The position numbers and the translations under genes are program-made. Shown piece by piece: positions 24,962 through 33,395 of a stretch of 64,000 nt of DNA; position 1 is the first letter of the stretch, and each line of letters opens with the position of its first letter. Below the pieces are notes generated by a model. The model ran no database searches and was not told where the DNA came from. It worked only from the letters and a program-made list of their open reading frames with translations. The DNA is from Pseudolysinimonas sp051954455 (lineage in GTDB: Bacteria > Actinomycetota > Actinomycetes > Actinomycetales > Microbacteriaceae). The stretch lies in contig NZ_JBQCHS010000025.1 of assembly GCF_051954455.1 (NCBI RefSeq), positions 37,506 to 101,505 on the forward strand. The letters run 5' to 3'.

Positions 24962-25537
24962 GTGACCCGGATCGTCTTCGACACCGCGACGTCGCTCGAC
25001 GGCTGGATCGCCGACGAGCAGAACTCGCTCGCGTGGCTCTTCGCCGTCCCGGGCGGCGACGAGCCGGCGGAGGGGCTGCTGCCGAGCGGCGCCACGGTGC
25101 TCGTCGAGGGGTCGACGACGTACGAGTGGGTGCTGGCCGAGTCCGACATCATGGCGCATCCGGAGCGGTGGGCGGGGTTCCACGGCGATCGGCCGACCTT
25201 CGTGTTCACGAGCCGCGAGCTGCCGACGCCCGCGGGCGCCGACATCCGGTTCCGCTCCGGTCCCGTGGCGGCGGTGCTGCCGGAGCTGCGCGCGGCGGCA
25301 GGCGACGGCGACATCTGGGTGGTGGGCGGCGGCGACCTCGCCGGGCAGTTCCTCGACGCGGGGGCGCTCGACAAGATCGCTCTCTCGATCGCCCCGGTCG
25401 CGCTGACCGGCGGCGCGCCGCTCCTCCCGCGCCGCCTCGACTCCGACCGGTTGGAGCTCGTCTCGGCCGAGGCGATCGGCCAGTTCGCGCGCGTGGTGTT
25501 CCGGGTGCGACCCGGCACCGGCTCCGCGGGCGGCTAG
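24962..25537 (+). CDS. Dihydrofolate reductase-family (RibD C-terminal-like) protein
   Basis: A 191-residue NADPH-dependent reductase fold. It opens with FDTATSLDGWIAD, the RibD-C signature, and has DIWVVGGGDLAGQFLDAGALDK near residues 116-137. It is not FolA; members reduce pterin- or pyrimidine-like substrates that are mostly undefined. GTG 24962 is six bases after TAGCCT (24950-24955). Its TAG stop shares CTAG (25534-25537) with the convergent purF stop. Confidence 0.88.
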   Translation: MTRIVFDTATSLDGWIADEQNSLAWLFAVPGGDEPAEGLLPSGATVLVEGSTTYEWVLAESDIMAHPERWAGFHGDRPTFVFTSRELPTPAGADIRFRSGPVAAVLPELRAAAGDGDIWVVGGGDLAGQFLDAGALDKIALSIAPVALTGGAPLLPRRLDSDRLELVSAEAIGQFARVVFRVRPGTGSAGG

Positions 25538-26991
25538 CTGAGCTGGTTGCGCTCGACCCACTCGAGGTACTCGGGGGTCACGGTGCCCGTGACGTAGTCG
25601 CCCGTGAAGCAGCTCATCTCGAGCGCGCCGATACCCGACCCCTCGAGGATCGCGGACTCCATGTCGGCGACCTCCTGGTACACGAGGTGGTCGGCCCCGA
25701 GCTCGCGCGCGATGTCGGGGATGCTGCGCCCGGCCGCGACGAGCTCGTGGCGGGTGGGCATGTTGATGCCGTACACGTGCGGGAAGCGCACGGGCGGCGC
25801 CGCCGAGGTGAAGGTGACCGAGTTCGCGCCGGCGAGGCGCGCCATGTCGACGATCTCGCGCGAGGTGGTGCCGCGCACGATCGAGTCGTCGACGATGAGC
25901 ACGTTCTTGCCCTGGAACTCGGAGCTCATCGCGTTGAGCTTCTGCTTGACGCTCCGCTTGCGCTCCTCCTGCCCGGGCATGATGAACGTCCGCCCGACGT
26001 AGCGGTTCTTGTAGAAGCCCTCGCGGTATTCGATGCCGAGCTTCCGCGCGACCTGCATCGCGGCCGGGCGCGAGGAGTCCGGGATCGGCATCACGACGTC
26101 GATCTCGCCGCCCGGCACCTCCCGCGCGATCGTGTCGGCGAGCCGGTCGCCGAGCCGCAGACGCGCGTCGTACACCGAGATCCCGTTCATGACGGAGTCG
26201 GGGCGGGCGAGGTAGACGTACTCGAAGGAGCACGGGATGAGACGCGGATTCGCGGCGCACTGGCGCGCGTGCAGCTCCCCGCTCGGGGTCACGAACACGG
26301 CCTCGCCGGGGGCGATGTCGCGGACCACCTCGTAGCCGCCGTGCTCCAGCACCAGCGACTCGCTCGCGACCACCCACTCCGCGCCGACCAGCCCGGTCTC
26401 GCGCCTGCCGAGGATGAGCGGCCGGATGCCGAACGGGTCGCGGAACGCGAGGAGCCCGTGCCCCGCGATGAGCGCGATGGCCGCGTACGATCCCTCGACG
26501 CGCTCGTGCAGCGTGCTGATCGCGTCGAACACCTGGTCGGGGTCGAGGTCGAGCCCGCGCGCCTGCGCCTGCAGCTCGTTCGCGAGCACGTTGACGAGCA
26601 GCTCCGTGTCGGAGCTCGTGTTGAGGTGGCGCCGGTCGATGCGGAAGAGCTCGTCGGTGAGCTCGCGCGTGTTCGTGAGGTTGCCGTTGTGCACGAGCAC
26701 GATGCCGTAGGGCGCGTTGACGTAGAAGGGCTGCGCCTCCTGCTCCTTCGCGGCGTCGCCGCGGGTCGCGTACCGGACGTGCCCGAGGCCCATCGTGCCG
26801 AGGAGGCTCCGCATGTCGCGCGTGCGGTACGCCTCGCGCACCTGGCCCTTGGCCTTGTGCATGTGGATGACGTTGCCGTCCGCCGTCGCGATGCCGGTGG
26901 AGTCCTGGCCGCGGTGCTGGAGCAGGCCCAGCGCGTCGTAGATCTGCTGGTTGACCGGATTCGCGGAGACGATGCCGACGATGCCGCACAT
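25534..26991 (-). CDS. purF: Amidophosphoribosyltransferase
   Basis: The first committed enzyme of purine synthesis, making phosphoribosylamine from PRPP and glutamine. The 485-residue product starts MCGIVG, so Cys2 becomes the N-terminal nucleophile once Met is removed and no propeptide is needed. The PRPP motif is LIVDDSIVRGTTS near residues 362-374. The 106-base upstream spacer holds no perfect -10 box at the leaderless position, so this gene has a conventional leader whose signals I could not pin down. Confidence 0.96.
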   Translation of the reverse strand: MCGIVGIVSANPVNQQIYDALGLLQHRGQDSTGIATADGNVIHMHKAKGQVREAYRTRDMRSLLGTMGLGHVRYATRGDAAKEQEAQPFYVNAPYGIVLVHNGNLTNTRELTDELFRIDRRHLNTSSDTELLVNVLANELQAQARGLDLDPDQVFDAISTLHERVEGSYAAIALIAGHGLLAFRDPFGIRPLILGRRETGLVGAEWVVASESLVLEHGGYEVVRDIAPGEAVFVTPSGELHARQCAANPRLIPCSFEYVYLARPDSVMNGISVYDARLRLGDRLADTIAREVPGGEIDVVMPIPDSSRPAAMQVARKLGIEYREGFYKNRYVGRTFIMPGQEERKRSVKQKLNAMSSEFQGKNVLIVDDSIVRGTTSREIVDMARLAGANSVTFTSAAPPVRFPHVYGINMPTRHELVAAGRSIPDIARELGADHLVYQEVADMESAILEGSGIGALEMSCFTGDYVTGTVTPEYLEWVERNQLS

Positions 26992-27097
26992 TTGCGGGAG
27001 GACTCCGTGTTTCAGAGGGGAACGGGGTGCACCCGAGCGGGTACGCCACAGTCTCCCACAGCCGCGCCGTCGGCCGCCGGGGCGGTCGGAGACGCGG

Positions 27098-27898
27098 TCA
27101 GCCGCCGAAGGCGCGGGTGCGGAGGTCGGGCGCGACGCCGGCCGGGAGGGTGCGGCCGCGGCGGAGCGCGTTCGCGGCGTCGACCGCGGCCCCGTAGGCG
27201 ACCCAGGCCAGCCCGGCGCCGGTCGAGACGCGGCGCACCCCGAGCACGATGAGCTCCGCGACGCTCGGGCCGTCCGGCAGGGCGAGCACGTTGACCGGCG
27301 CGCCCGTCTCGGCGACGAGGCGGTGGATCTCGACGACGTCGGTGAGGCCCGGCGCGGAGACGACGTCGGCGCCCGCCGCGCGATAGGCGGTGAGGCGCTC
27401 GATCACCTCGTCGATGTCGCCGGTGCCGTAGAGCAGGCTCTCGGCGCGTGCCGTGAGGACGAGCCCGCCGGCCTCCTTCGCGGCCTCCGCCGCGGCCGCG
27501 ACCCGCTCGACGGCGGCGTCGAGCTCGCGGACCGCGCCGGCCTCGGCGTCCCAGTCCTCGATCGACAGGCCGGCGGCTCCCGCGTCGGCCAGCTGCCGCA
27601 CGGTCTTCGCGACCCCCTTGGGCGAGGAGGCGTAGCCGTCCTCCGCGTCGACGGACAGCGGCACGTCGACGACCGCCGTCAGGGCCGACACGTGCGCGAC
27701 GAGCTCGTCGCGGGTGACGTGCTGATCAGCACGGCCGAGGGTGGCGGCGAGACCGGCGCTGGTGGTCGCGAGGGCGACCGCCCCGTCGGCGGCGAGGAGC
27801 GCGGCGGAGGCGACGTCCCAGGCGTTGGGGAGAACGAAGGTCCCCTCCTCGTGCAGCTCGCGGAAGCGGGCGATGCGCTCGTCGTTCGTGGTGCTCAT
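27098..27898 (-). CDS. Isocitrate lyase / PEP mutase-superfamily protein
   Basis: A 266-residue TIM-barrel protein of the phosphoenolpyruvate mutase group. Visible are VLPNAWDVASAALL (~22-35), the metal-binding VDAEDGYASSP (~79-89), LSIEDWDAEAG (~107-117) and LTARAESLLYG. The substrate is unknown; relatives include oxaloacetate decarboxylases and C-C lyases. ATG 27898 is seven bases after TACCGT (27906-27911, minus). It lies between purF and a cyclase gene on the same strand, each with its own promoter. Confidence 0.88.
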   Translation of the reverse strand: MSTTNDERIARFRELHEEGTFVLPNAWDVASAALLAADGAVALATTSAGLAATLGRADQHVTRDELVAHVSALTAVVDVPLSVDAEDGYASSPKGVAKTVRQLADAGAAGLSIEDWDAEAGAVRELDAAVERVAAAAEAAKEAGGLVLTARAESLLYGTGDIDEVIERLTAYRAAGADVVSAPGLTDVVEIHRLVAETGAPVNVLALPDGPSVAELIVLGVRRVSTGAGLAWVAYGAAVDAANALRRGRTLPAGVAPDLRTRAFGG

Positions 27899-27941
27899 GA
27901 CCTCGACGGTAGCCGGGCGCTTTCGCGCGGCGGTAGTCCGC

Positions 27942-28610
27942 TCAGGCCGTTCCGACCTTCGCGAACGCGCGCACCGGGAACGTCCCGAACCCCTCGACCC
28001 GCGGCGGCACCGCCGTGAACGTCGCACCCGCGGCGGGCACGGCGTCCAGCGCGGTGAGGTGCTCGACGACATGGATGCCGGCCGCCAGCAGCGCCGAGTG
28101 CGCCGGCCGCGCCCCCGCCGCCTCCGCGCTCGTGTCGTCGATGTTGAGCGAGTCGATCCCGACCAGCGCGACGCCGCGGCGCACCAGCTCCTCCGCGGCC
28201 TCGCCGGTGAGGAAGGGCGCGTCGACCGTGTAGGCCGGCGTGCCGAAGTGGCGGCTCCAGCCGGTGTCGAGGAGCACCGCGGTGCCGGCTGCGGCCGCCT
28301 CCGGCAGCTCGTCGGCGCCGATCCCACGTGCCGCGTCGCGCGCGCGGTGCAGGACGACGGCGGGCAGGTCGACGAGCGTCTCGAGCGCGAGGCCCGCGAG
28401 GTCGTGGCCCTCGGCGTAGCGGTGGAAGGGCGAGTCGAGGTACGTGCCCGTGTTGCCGATCATCGTGATGACGTCCATGGCGAACTCGGTGCCGGGGGCG
28501 TAGACGGCGCGTGACGCCTCGCGGGTGAGGTGCGGCGCGATCGTCGGTGCCGGGAGCCCCGGGTACGTCACGAGGCCGGCGCGGATCGGGTGCGAGAGGT
28601 CGACGAGCAC
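27942..28610 (-). CDS. Cyclase-family protein (kynurenine formamidase-like)
   Basis: A 222-residue metal-dependent amidohydrolase-like protein. Opening VDLSHPIRAG is typical; the metal motif reads NTGTYLDSPFHRY (~53-65), where family members usually have HxGTHxDxPxH, so the first histidines are replaced while Asp and the last His remain. VLLDTGWSRHFG and GIDSLNIDD are also conserved. GTG 28610 is six bases after TAGGCT (28617-28622, minus), a box that overlaps the upstream small gene's stop. Confidence 0.85.
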   Translation of the reverse strand: MLVDLSHPIRAGLVTYPGLPAPTIAPHLTREASRAVYAPGTEFAMDVITMIGNTGTYLDSPFHRYAEGHDLAGLALETLVDLPAVVLHRARDAARGIGADELPEAAAAGTAVLLDTGWSRHFGTPAYTVDAPFLTGEAAEELVRRGVALVGIDSLNIDDTSAEAAGARPAHSALLAAGIHVVEHLTALDAVPAAGATFTAVPPRVEGFGTFPVRAFAKVGTA

Positions 28611-28619
28611 GCCGTCAGC

Positions 28620-28805
28620 CTAGGGACGCGGTCCGCGATCCGGGATCGCGCCGAGGGGCGTCAGCGGAAGGCCGGAGAAGGCCTCGCGTGCTGCGACCGC
28701 CCGCAGCAGGGCGCGGCGGCGGCGCGCGGCCCGGAGCTCCGCCCGGAGGATCCGGACGGCCTCCTCGGCGTCGTCGGTCGAGTCGATCAGGTGGTTCGTC
28801 GTCAT
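28620..28805 (-). CDS. Small Arg-rich helical protein, unknown function
   Basis: A 61-residue product from ATG 28805. A predicted long helix (DAEEAVRILRAELRAARRRRAL) is followed by a Pro-rich tail. The strong charge and size recall small nucleic-acid- or protein-binding peptides, but I recognise no family. It is divergent from the ECF sigma factor with 108 bases between them, and its stop is fused with the promoter of the cyclase gene. The reading frame fits codon usage, so I think it is real but not certain. Confidence 0.55.
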   Translation of the reverse strand: MTTNHLIDSTDDAEEAVRILRAELRAARRRRALLRAVAAREAFSGLPLTPLGAIPDRGPRP

Positions 28806-28913
28806 GCCACGGGGTCGGAACGATGGGGCCGCATCGGACGTCCCCCCGTCGTGTCCGATCCGGGCTGTCGGCTCCGACCGGGGTGTGACAGCGTTCGAGG
28901 AGGGAGGCAGAGG

Positions 28914-30155
28914 ATGCCGGGCAGCGATCTGATCGACGCGACCGTGCGGGCGGCGATCCCCGTGGTCGTCGCGGCCCTGGTGCGCCGGTACGGCTCCCTT
29001 GCCGACTGCGAGGACGCGGTGCAGGAGGCGCTGGTGGAGGCCGCGGTCGCGTGGCCGGAGCACGGCCGGCCGGATGACCCCCGCGCGTGGCTGCTCACCG
29101 TCGCCCGGCGCCGGTACGTCGACGCCGTGCGGACCGACGCGGCCCGTCGCCGCCGGGAGGATGCCGACGCGGCGACGGCCGTGCGCGATGCGCGGCCGGC
29201 CGCCCTCGACGACTCCCTCGCCCTCCTGACCCTCTGCTGCCATCCCGGGCCCGAGCCGACCTCGCAGGTCGCCCTCGCCCTGCGTGCCGTCGGCGGCCTC
29301 ACGACGGCGCAGATCGCGGCCGCCTTCTTCGTGAGCGAGGACGCGATGACCCGGCGGATCACCCGCGCGAAGCGGACGATCGACGAGGCCGGCCGCGACT
29401 TCGGGGTCTTCGACGGCGCGGTGCTCGACGAGCGGATCGACGCCGTGCGCACCGTCGTGTACGTCATGTTCACGGAGGGGCACGCGCCTTCGGGCGGGGA
29501 GCTGCCGGTGCACACCGAGCTCGTCGCGGAGGCGATCCGCCTGGCCCGCCTCCTGCACGACGCGCGCCCGGACGACGGGGCGACCACCGCGCTCCTCGCC
29601 CTGCTGCTGCTCACCGCCGCCCGGACCCCGGCCCGCACCGATGCGGAGGGGCTGCCGATCCCGCTCGCCGACCAGGACCGGACGCGCTGGCGCCCGGAGC
29701 TGCTGGCCGAGGGCCGCGCGCTCGCGGCGGCCGCGCTCGCCGACGGCGCGGCGTCGCCGCTCCACGTGCAGGCCGCGCTCGCCGCGGTGCACGCCGCCGC
29801 CCGGACCGCGGACGACACCGACTGGCGCCAGATCGTCGGCCTCTACGAGGTGCTCGTGCGCCTGCAGCCGGGACCGGCCGCGTCGCTCGGGAGGGCCGCC
29901 GCGATCGGCATGGCCCGCGGCCCGCTCGCCGGCCTGGCCGAGCTGGCCGAGCTCGAACCCGACCCACGGCTCGCGCGCGGCCACCGGCTTCCCGCCGTGC
30001 GCGCCGGTCTCCTCGAACGCGCCGGGGCGCTCGCCGAGGCCCGCGCCGCCTACCTCCGCGCCGCGTCCCGCGCGGCGAACACCGCCGAGCGCCGCTGGCT
30101 CCGGGCGCAGGCCGACCGCATCACCCGCATCACCGACGAAGGAGACACCCCGTGA
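28914..30155 (+). CDS. ECF RNA polymerase sigma factor with long C-terminal extension (ECF42 type)
   Basis: A 413-residue sigma factor. Region 2 includes DCEDAVQEALVEAAVAWPEHG and PRAWLLTVARRRYVDAVR (~23-63); region 4 has GLTTAQIAAAFFVSEDAMTRRITRAKRTI (~127-155). The rest is a DUF6596/TPR-like helical extension starting at DERIDAVRTVVYVMFTEGH, the feature that defines ECF42, whose extension is known to be needed for activity; no anti-sigma is encoded nearby. ATG 28914 has a GGAGG site. It overlaps the DGPF gene (GTGA), the known ECF42 partner. Confidence 0.92.
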   Translation: MPGSDLIDATVRAAIPVVVAALVRRYGSLADCEDAVQEALVEAAVAWPEHGRPDDPRAWLLTVARRRYVDAVRTDAARRRREDADAATAVRDARPAALDDSLALLTLCCHPGPEPTSQVALALRAVGGLTTAQIAAAFFVSEDAMTRRITRAKRTIDEAGRDFGVFDGAVLDERIDAVRTVVYVMFTEGHAPSGGELPVHTELVAEAIRLARLLHDARPDDGATTALLALLLLTAARTPARTDAEGLPIPLADQDRTRWRPELLAEGRALAAAALADGAASPLHVQAALAAVHAAARTADDTDWRQIVGLYEVLVRLQPGPAASLGRAAAIGMARGPLAGLAELAELEPDPRLARGHRLPAVRAGLLERAGALAEARAAYLRAASRAANTAERRWLRAQADRITRITDEGDTP

Positions 30156-30577
30156 ACCAGTACCTCTTCCTGCACATGTCCGCCCCCGACGGTGAGGCCT
30201 TCCGCCCCGAGGACGACGACCTCGCCGACTGGCTGGAGACGGTCATCCCGACCGGCATCAGCGTGATCGGCGAGCGGCTCACCGAGCCGGAGGACGCGCG
30301 GCGCGTCGTGAAGCGTCGCGGCGAGGTGGGCGTCACGAGCGGGCCCTTCGCCGAGTTCACGGAGTGGTTCGCGGGCTTCGACCTGATCAACGCGGCGGAC
30401 ATCGACGCGGCCGTCGAGATCGCGTCGCGGCATCCCACGGCCCGCTTCGGGCAGATCATCGTCGCGCCCCTCATGAACCCGGTGGAGTCGAACGAGCTGC
30501 TCGAGGAGACGGTGCGGGCGCGCTCCGCGGCGGGTCTCGGCCCGGGGGAGTTCCGCGACTCCGAGCGGGTCGAGTAG
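30152..30577 (+). CDS. YCII-related DGPF-family protein
   Basis: A 141-residue protein of the DGPF group. The motif reads TSGPFAEFTEWFAGF (~62-76), with Ser replacing the Asp of DGPF. The ferredoxin-like fold has no proven enzyme activity; in other genomes DGPF genes are ECF42 targets. It is translationally coupled to the sigma factor by a 4-nt overlap. The C-terminus SERVE and the TAG stop lie inside the conserved 12-nt block of the palindromic repeat (30566-30577). Confidence 0.9.
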   Translation: MNQYLFLHMSAPDGEAFRPEDDDLADWLETVIPTGISVIGERLTEPEDARRVVKRRGEVGVTSGPFAEFTEWFAGFDLINAADIDAAVEIASRHPTARFGQIIVAPLMNPVESNELLEETVRARSAAGLGPGEFRDSERVE

Positions 30578-30582
30578 CGCCG
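30566..30582. repeat. Half copy of the palindromic repeat (12-nt block)
   Basis: CGGGTCGAGTAGCGCCG matches the reverse of the CTACTCGACCCG block of the full repeats at 58202-58288. Only this end is present, and it encodes the last residues and stop of the DGPF gene. Confidence 0.6.
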
Positions 30583-30591
30583 CCGGCGGGG

Positions 30592-32085
30592 TCAGTGGGC
30601 GATCGCGGGCTCCTGCGTCGCGATCGCGGCCGTGGGCATGCGTCCGAGGGCGTGACGGTGCCGGCGGTACAGCGTGCCCGAGAGCACGCCGCCCAGGACG
30701 AAGACCCCGGCACACACCCAGAACGCGACCGTGTAGCCGTGGACGGCGGCCGCTGCGGCGACGGCCGGCGTCGCGGGCAGGTGCGAGCCCACGTAGTCGG
30801 TGGCTGCGGTCGCGACGAGGGTGTTGAGGAGGGCCGTGCCGATCGATCCGCCGACCTGCTGGCTCGTATTGGTCATCGCCGAGCCGACGCCCGCGAAGCG
30901 GGGGTCGAGCCGGAGGGTCGCGCTCTGGAACGACGACGGCATGATCGTGCCCATCGCCGTGCCCAGGATGAGAAGCGACGGCAGGACGCCGCCGGCGTAG
31001 GTGCTGTGCGCGTCGAGCCGGGTGAGCAGCAGCATCCCGAGCGCCCCGAGCCCCATCCCGATCGGCACCAGCACCTTCGCGCCGAAGCGCGGGACGAGGA
31101 GGTTGTTGCCGACCTGCGCCGCGAGCACGAGCATCCCGATCATCGGCAGGAACGCGAGACCGGTCGACATCGGGCTGAAGCCGAGGTTCACCTCGAGGTA
31201 GTAAGTGATGAAGAGGAAGATGCCGAACATCGCGACCCCGGCCAGCAGGATCGAGAAGTACGCGGCGGCGCGCGTGCGGTCGAGCACGATCGCGAGCGGC
31301 AGCAGCGGGTGCGCCGCCCGGCGCTGCCAGAGCACGAACGCGATGAGGAGCACGCCGGCGGCGACGAGCATGCCCCAGGTGAGCGGGCTGCTCCAGCTGT
31401 CGGTCTCCGCGTTCGAGAAGCCGTAGACGAGCGCGAACAGGCCGCCGGAGACGAGGACCGTGCCGGGGATGTCGAGGCGCGGCCGCGGTCCGCTGCGGGC
31501 GATCGTCGGCACCAGCACGATCGCGCCGACGACCGCGACGAGCGCGATGGCCACGTTGATGTAGAGGTTCCAGCGCCATCCGACGTACTCGGTCAGGTAG
31601 CCGCCGAGCAGGAGGCCGATGGCGCCGCCGGCGCCGGCCAGCGCACCGAACACGCCGAACGCGCGCGAGCGCTCCCTGGGGACGGTGAAGGTCGTCGCGA
31701 GGACGGCGAGCGCCGTCGGTGCGAGGAGCGCGCCGAAGGCTCCCTGCAGCGCGCGGGCCGCGACCAGCAGGCCGAGGTCGGGCGCGGCGCCACCGAGCGC
31801 GGAGGCGAGGGCGAAGCCCACGAGGCCGATGAGGAAGGCGCGCTTGCGGCCGATGAGGTCGGAGATGCGGCCTCCGAGGAGGAGCAGGCTGCCGAAGGCG
31901 AGTGAGTAGGCGGTGATGATCCACTGACGGCTGCCGTCGCTGAAGCCGAGGTCGTGCTGGGCGGCGGGCAGGGCGATGTTCACGACGGTCGAGTCGAGCA
32001 CGACCATGAGCTGGGCGAGCGCGACGACCGCGAGCGTCCACCAGCGCCGGGGCGACACCGGCGCGATCGAAGAGGAATCGGACAT
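30592..32085 (-). CDS. MFS drug exporter, DHA2 (14-TM, EmrB/QacA-like) family
   Basis: A 497-residue transporter with about 14 hydrophobic helices. Motif A reads LGGRISDLIGRKRAF (~72-86), and LDSTVVNIALPAAQ near residues 25-38 is the DHA2 signature D1 in helix 1. It probably exports toxic lipophilic compounds by proton antiport. ATG 32085 is chosen over 32097 because TATGCT (32093-32098, minus) lies seven bases before it and contains the earlier ATG. It is divergent from the tetR gene at 32178, which should repress it. Confidence 0.92.
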   Translation of the reverse strand: MSDSSSIAPVSPRRWWTLAVVALAQLMVVLDSTVVNIALPAAQHDLGFSDGSRQWIITAYSLAFGSLLLLGGRISDLIGRKRAFLIGLVGFALASALGGAAPDLGLLVAARALQGAFGALLAPTALAVLATTFTVPRERSRAFGVFGALAGAGGAIGLLLGGYLTEYVGWRWNLYINVAIALVAVVGAIVLVPTIARSGPRPRLDIPGTVLVSGGLFALVYGFSNAETDSWSSPLTWGMLVAAGVLLIAFVLWQRRAAHPLLPLAIVLDRTRAAAYFSILLAGVAMFGIFLFITYYLEVNLGFSPMSTGLAFLPMIGMLVLAAQVGNNLLVPRFGAKVLVPIGMGLGALGMLLLTRLDAHSTYAGGVLPSLLILGTAMGTIMPSSFQSATLRLDPRFAGVGSAMTNTSQQVGGSIGTALLNTLVATAATDYVGSHLPATPAVAAAAAVHGYTVAFWVCAGVFVLGGVLSGTLYRRHRHALGRMPTAAIATQEPAIAH

Positions 32086-32100
32086 GGCGGCGAGCATATA

Positions 32101-32134
32101 CGGAACTGAGGCGTATCGGAAATGAACAGTTCCT
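32101..32134. promoter_or_regulatory. Operator cluster for TetR / MFS exporter pair
   Basis: Three related half-sites lie between the divergent starts: CGGAACTGA (32101-32109), CGGAAATGA (32117-32125), and AGGAACTGT on the minus strand (32126-32134). The last two form the inverted repeat GGAAATG-AA-CAGTTCC (32118-32133). The cluster starts three bases upstream of the exporter -10 box and lies before the tetR -10 (TACGAT, 32152-32157), so one repressor could control both. Confidence 0.7.
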
Positions 32135-32177
32135 TAATGCGCCTCCCGATGTACGATGGGGCCCGGAGAGGGAGGCG

Positions 32178-32810
32178 ATGACCGAGGCCGAGGCCCTGCG
32201 ACCGGGGCGCAAGCGCGACGCATCCCGCGATCCCGCCATCCTCGACGCCGCCATCGAGGTCCTCGCCGAGACCGGCTACGAGGGCATGACGATCGACCTC
32301 GTCGCCGCGCGCGCCAAGGCCGGCAAGGCCACCGTGTACCGCCGCTGGGCGTCGAAGAACGAGCTCGTCCTCGAGGCGGTCGCCTGTCTCAAGACGGCCG
32401 GCCTCGATCCCGACTCGCTGCCCGACACCGGCACCCTGCGAGGCGACCTCGTCGCCATGATCAAGCCGCACTCGATCCAGGACGCGCAGCGCAAGATGCA
32501 GGTCATGGGCGGCCTCGTCTCGATGCTGACCCGGCATCCCGAACTCGTCGAGACCGCGCAGGAGGTCATCGTCGAGCCGCGGGTGCGCGTCACCCGGTTC
32601 CTCCTGCGCCGCGCGATCGACCGCGGCGAGATCCGCGCCGACGTGGACGTCGACACCCTTGCGCTCGTGTCGTCGTCGATGGCGGCGCACCGCACCCTCA
32701 TCCAGCGCAAGCCCGTCGACCGGGCCTTCCTCATCTCGATCATCGACGGTGTGCTCCTGCCGGCGGTCGGCATCGTGCCCGAGACCGCGGAGCCCGCAGC
32801 CGCCCGTTAG
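32178..32810 (+). CDS. TetR-family regulator, likely repressor of the MFS exporter
   Basis: A 210-residue regulator with an HTH at about residues 36-62 (TIDLVAARAKAGKATVYRRWASKNELVLEAV) and a C-terminal TetR_C-type domain. ATG 32178 has GGAGAGGGAGG just upstream and a TACGAT box at 32152-32157, so it has a short leader. It converges on a hypothetical gene, their stop codons overlapping by four bases. Divergent placement and the shared operator cluster point to drug-inducible control of the exporter. Confidence 0.9.
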   Translation: MTEAEALRPGRKRDASRDPAILDAAIEVLAETGYEGMTIDLVAARAKAGKATVYRRWASKNELVLEAVACLKTAGLDPDSLPDTGTLRGDLVAMIKPHSIQDAQRKMQVMGGLVSMLTRHPELVETAQEVIVEPRVRVTRFLLRRAIDRGEIRADVDVDTLALVSSSMAAHRTLIQRKPVDRAFLISIIDGVLLPAVGIVPETAEPAAAR

Positions 32811-33361
32811 GCCAGCTGCTCCACCACCGGCCGCAGGGCGTCGGCGAAGAGGATCGGCTCGTCGCGGAGCACGTCGTCCACCGCGACGGCGTTCTCGCCG
32901 ATCCACCAGAGGCCGGACTCGACGAGCGGGAGCACCTCGATGCGCAGGCGGAACGGTCGCGCCCGGCGGCCGAGCTCCCTTTCGCGCTCGCGCACGGTGT
33001 GGGTCACCGTGAGGTCCCGGTGAGCGGCCGCGCGCTCGCCGTACGCGGCGTGCGCGACCGCGGCCCACGTCCGGGCACTGTCGAGGTGCCGGCCGATCGC
33101 GCGGCCGGCGTCCTCGTCGAGGTCCGTCAGCAGCGCAAACTGCGGGCGGTCGTCCTCGACGATCGGGATCCACCACCGCATCCACGCCCACGACGTCCGC
33201 ATGTCGGCGGGCTCCGCCTCCGGCAGGCCGGTGCCGCGCAGACGCGGCATGCCGCCCACGTCGACCACGCCGAGCGCGTCGCGGAGGTAGAGGGCCGTGA
33301 GCACGGAGACCGAGGAGTCCTCGCGCGCGAGCCAGGATTCGCTCCCGCGGCCGGTGTGCAC
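32807..33361 (-). CDS. Conserved hypothetical soluble protein
   Basis: A 184-residue product, no family recognised. It has no membrane segment, is rich in Trp (WAWMRWWIPI near residues 58-67, GLWWIG near 151-156) and Arg/Glu, and looks like a folded alpha/beta protein. GTG 33361 is exactly six bases after TACGGT on the minus strand, which supports both the start and the gene. It is divergent from purM, with both -10 boxes inside a 34-base spacer, and ends against tetR. Confidence 0.7.
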   Translation of the reverse strand: MHTGRGSESWLAREDSSVSVLTALYLRDALGVVDVGGMPRLRGTGLPEAEPADMRTSWAWMRWWIPIVEDDRPQFALLTDLDEDAGRAIGRHLDSARTWAAVAHAAYGERAAAHRDLTVTHTVRERERELGRRARPFRLRIEVLPLVESGLWWIGENAVAVDDVLRDEPILFADALRPVVEQLA

Positions 33362-33395
33362 CCGCCGACCGTACCGCCGCCGGTAGCCTGATGCC

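Noticed and set aside
28845..28900. ECF42-type promoter before the sigma factor (TGTCGG 28866-28871, CGTTC 28892-28896)
   Set aside because: The spacing of 20 bases is long and I cannot verify the consensus here; too weak to list as a feature.
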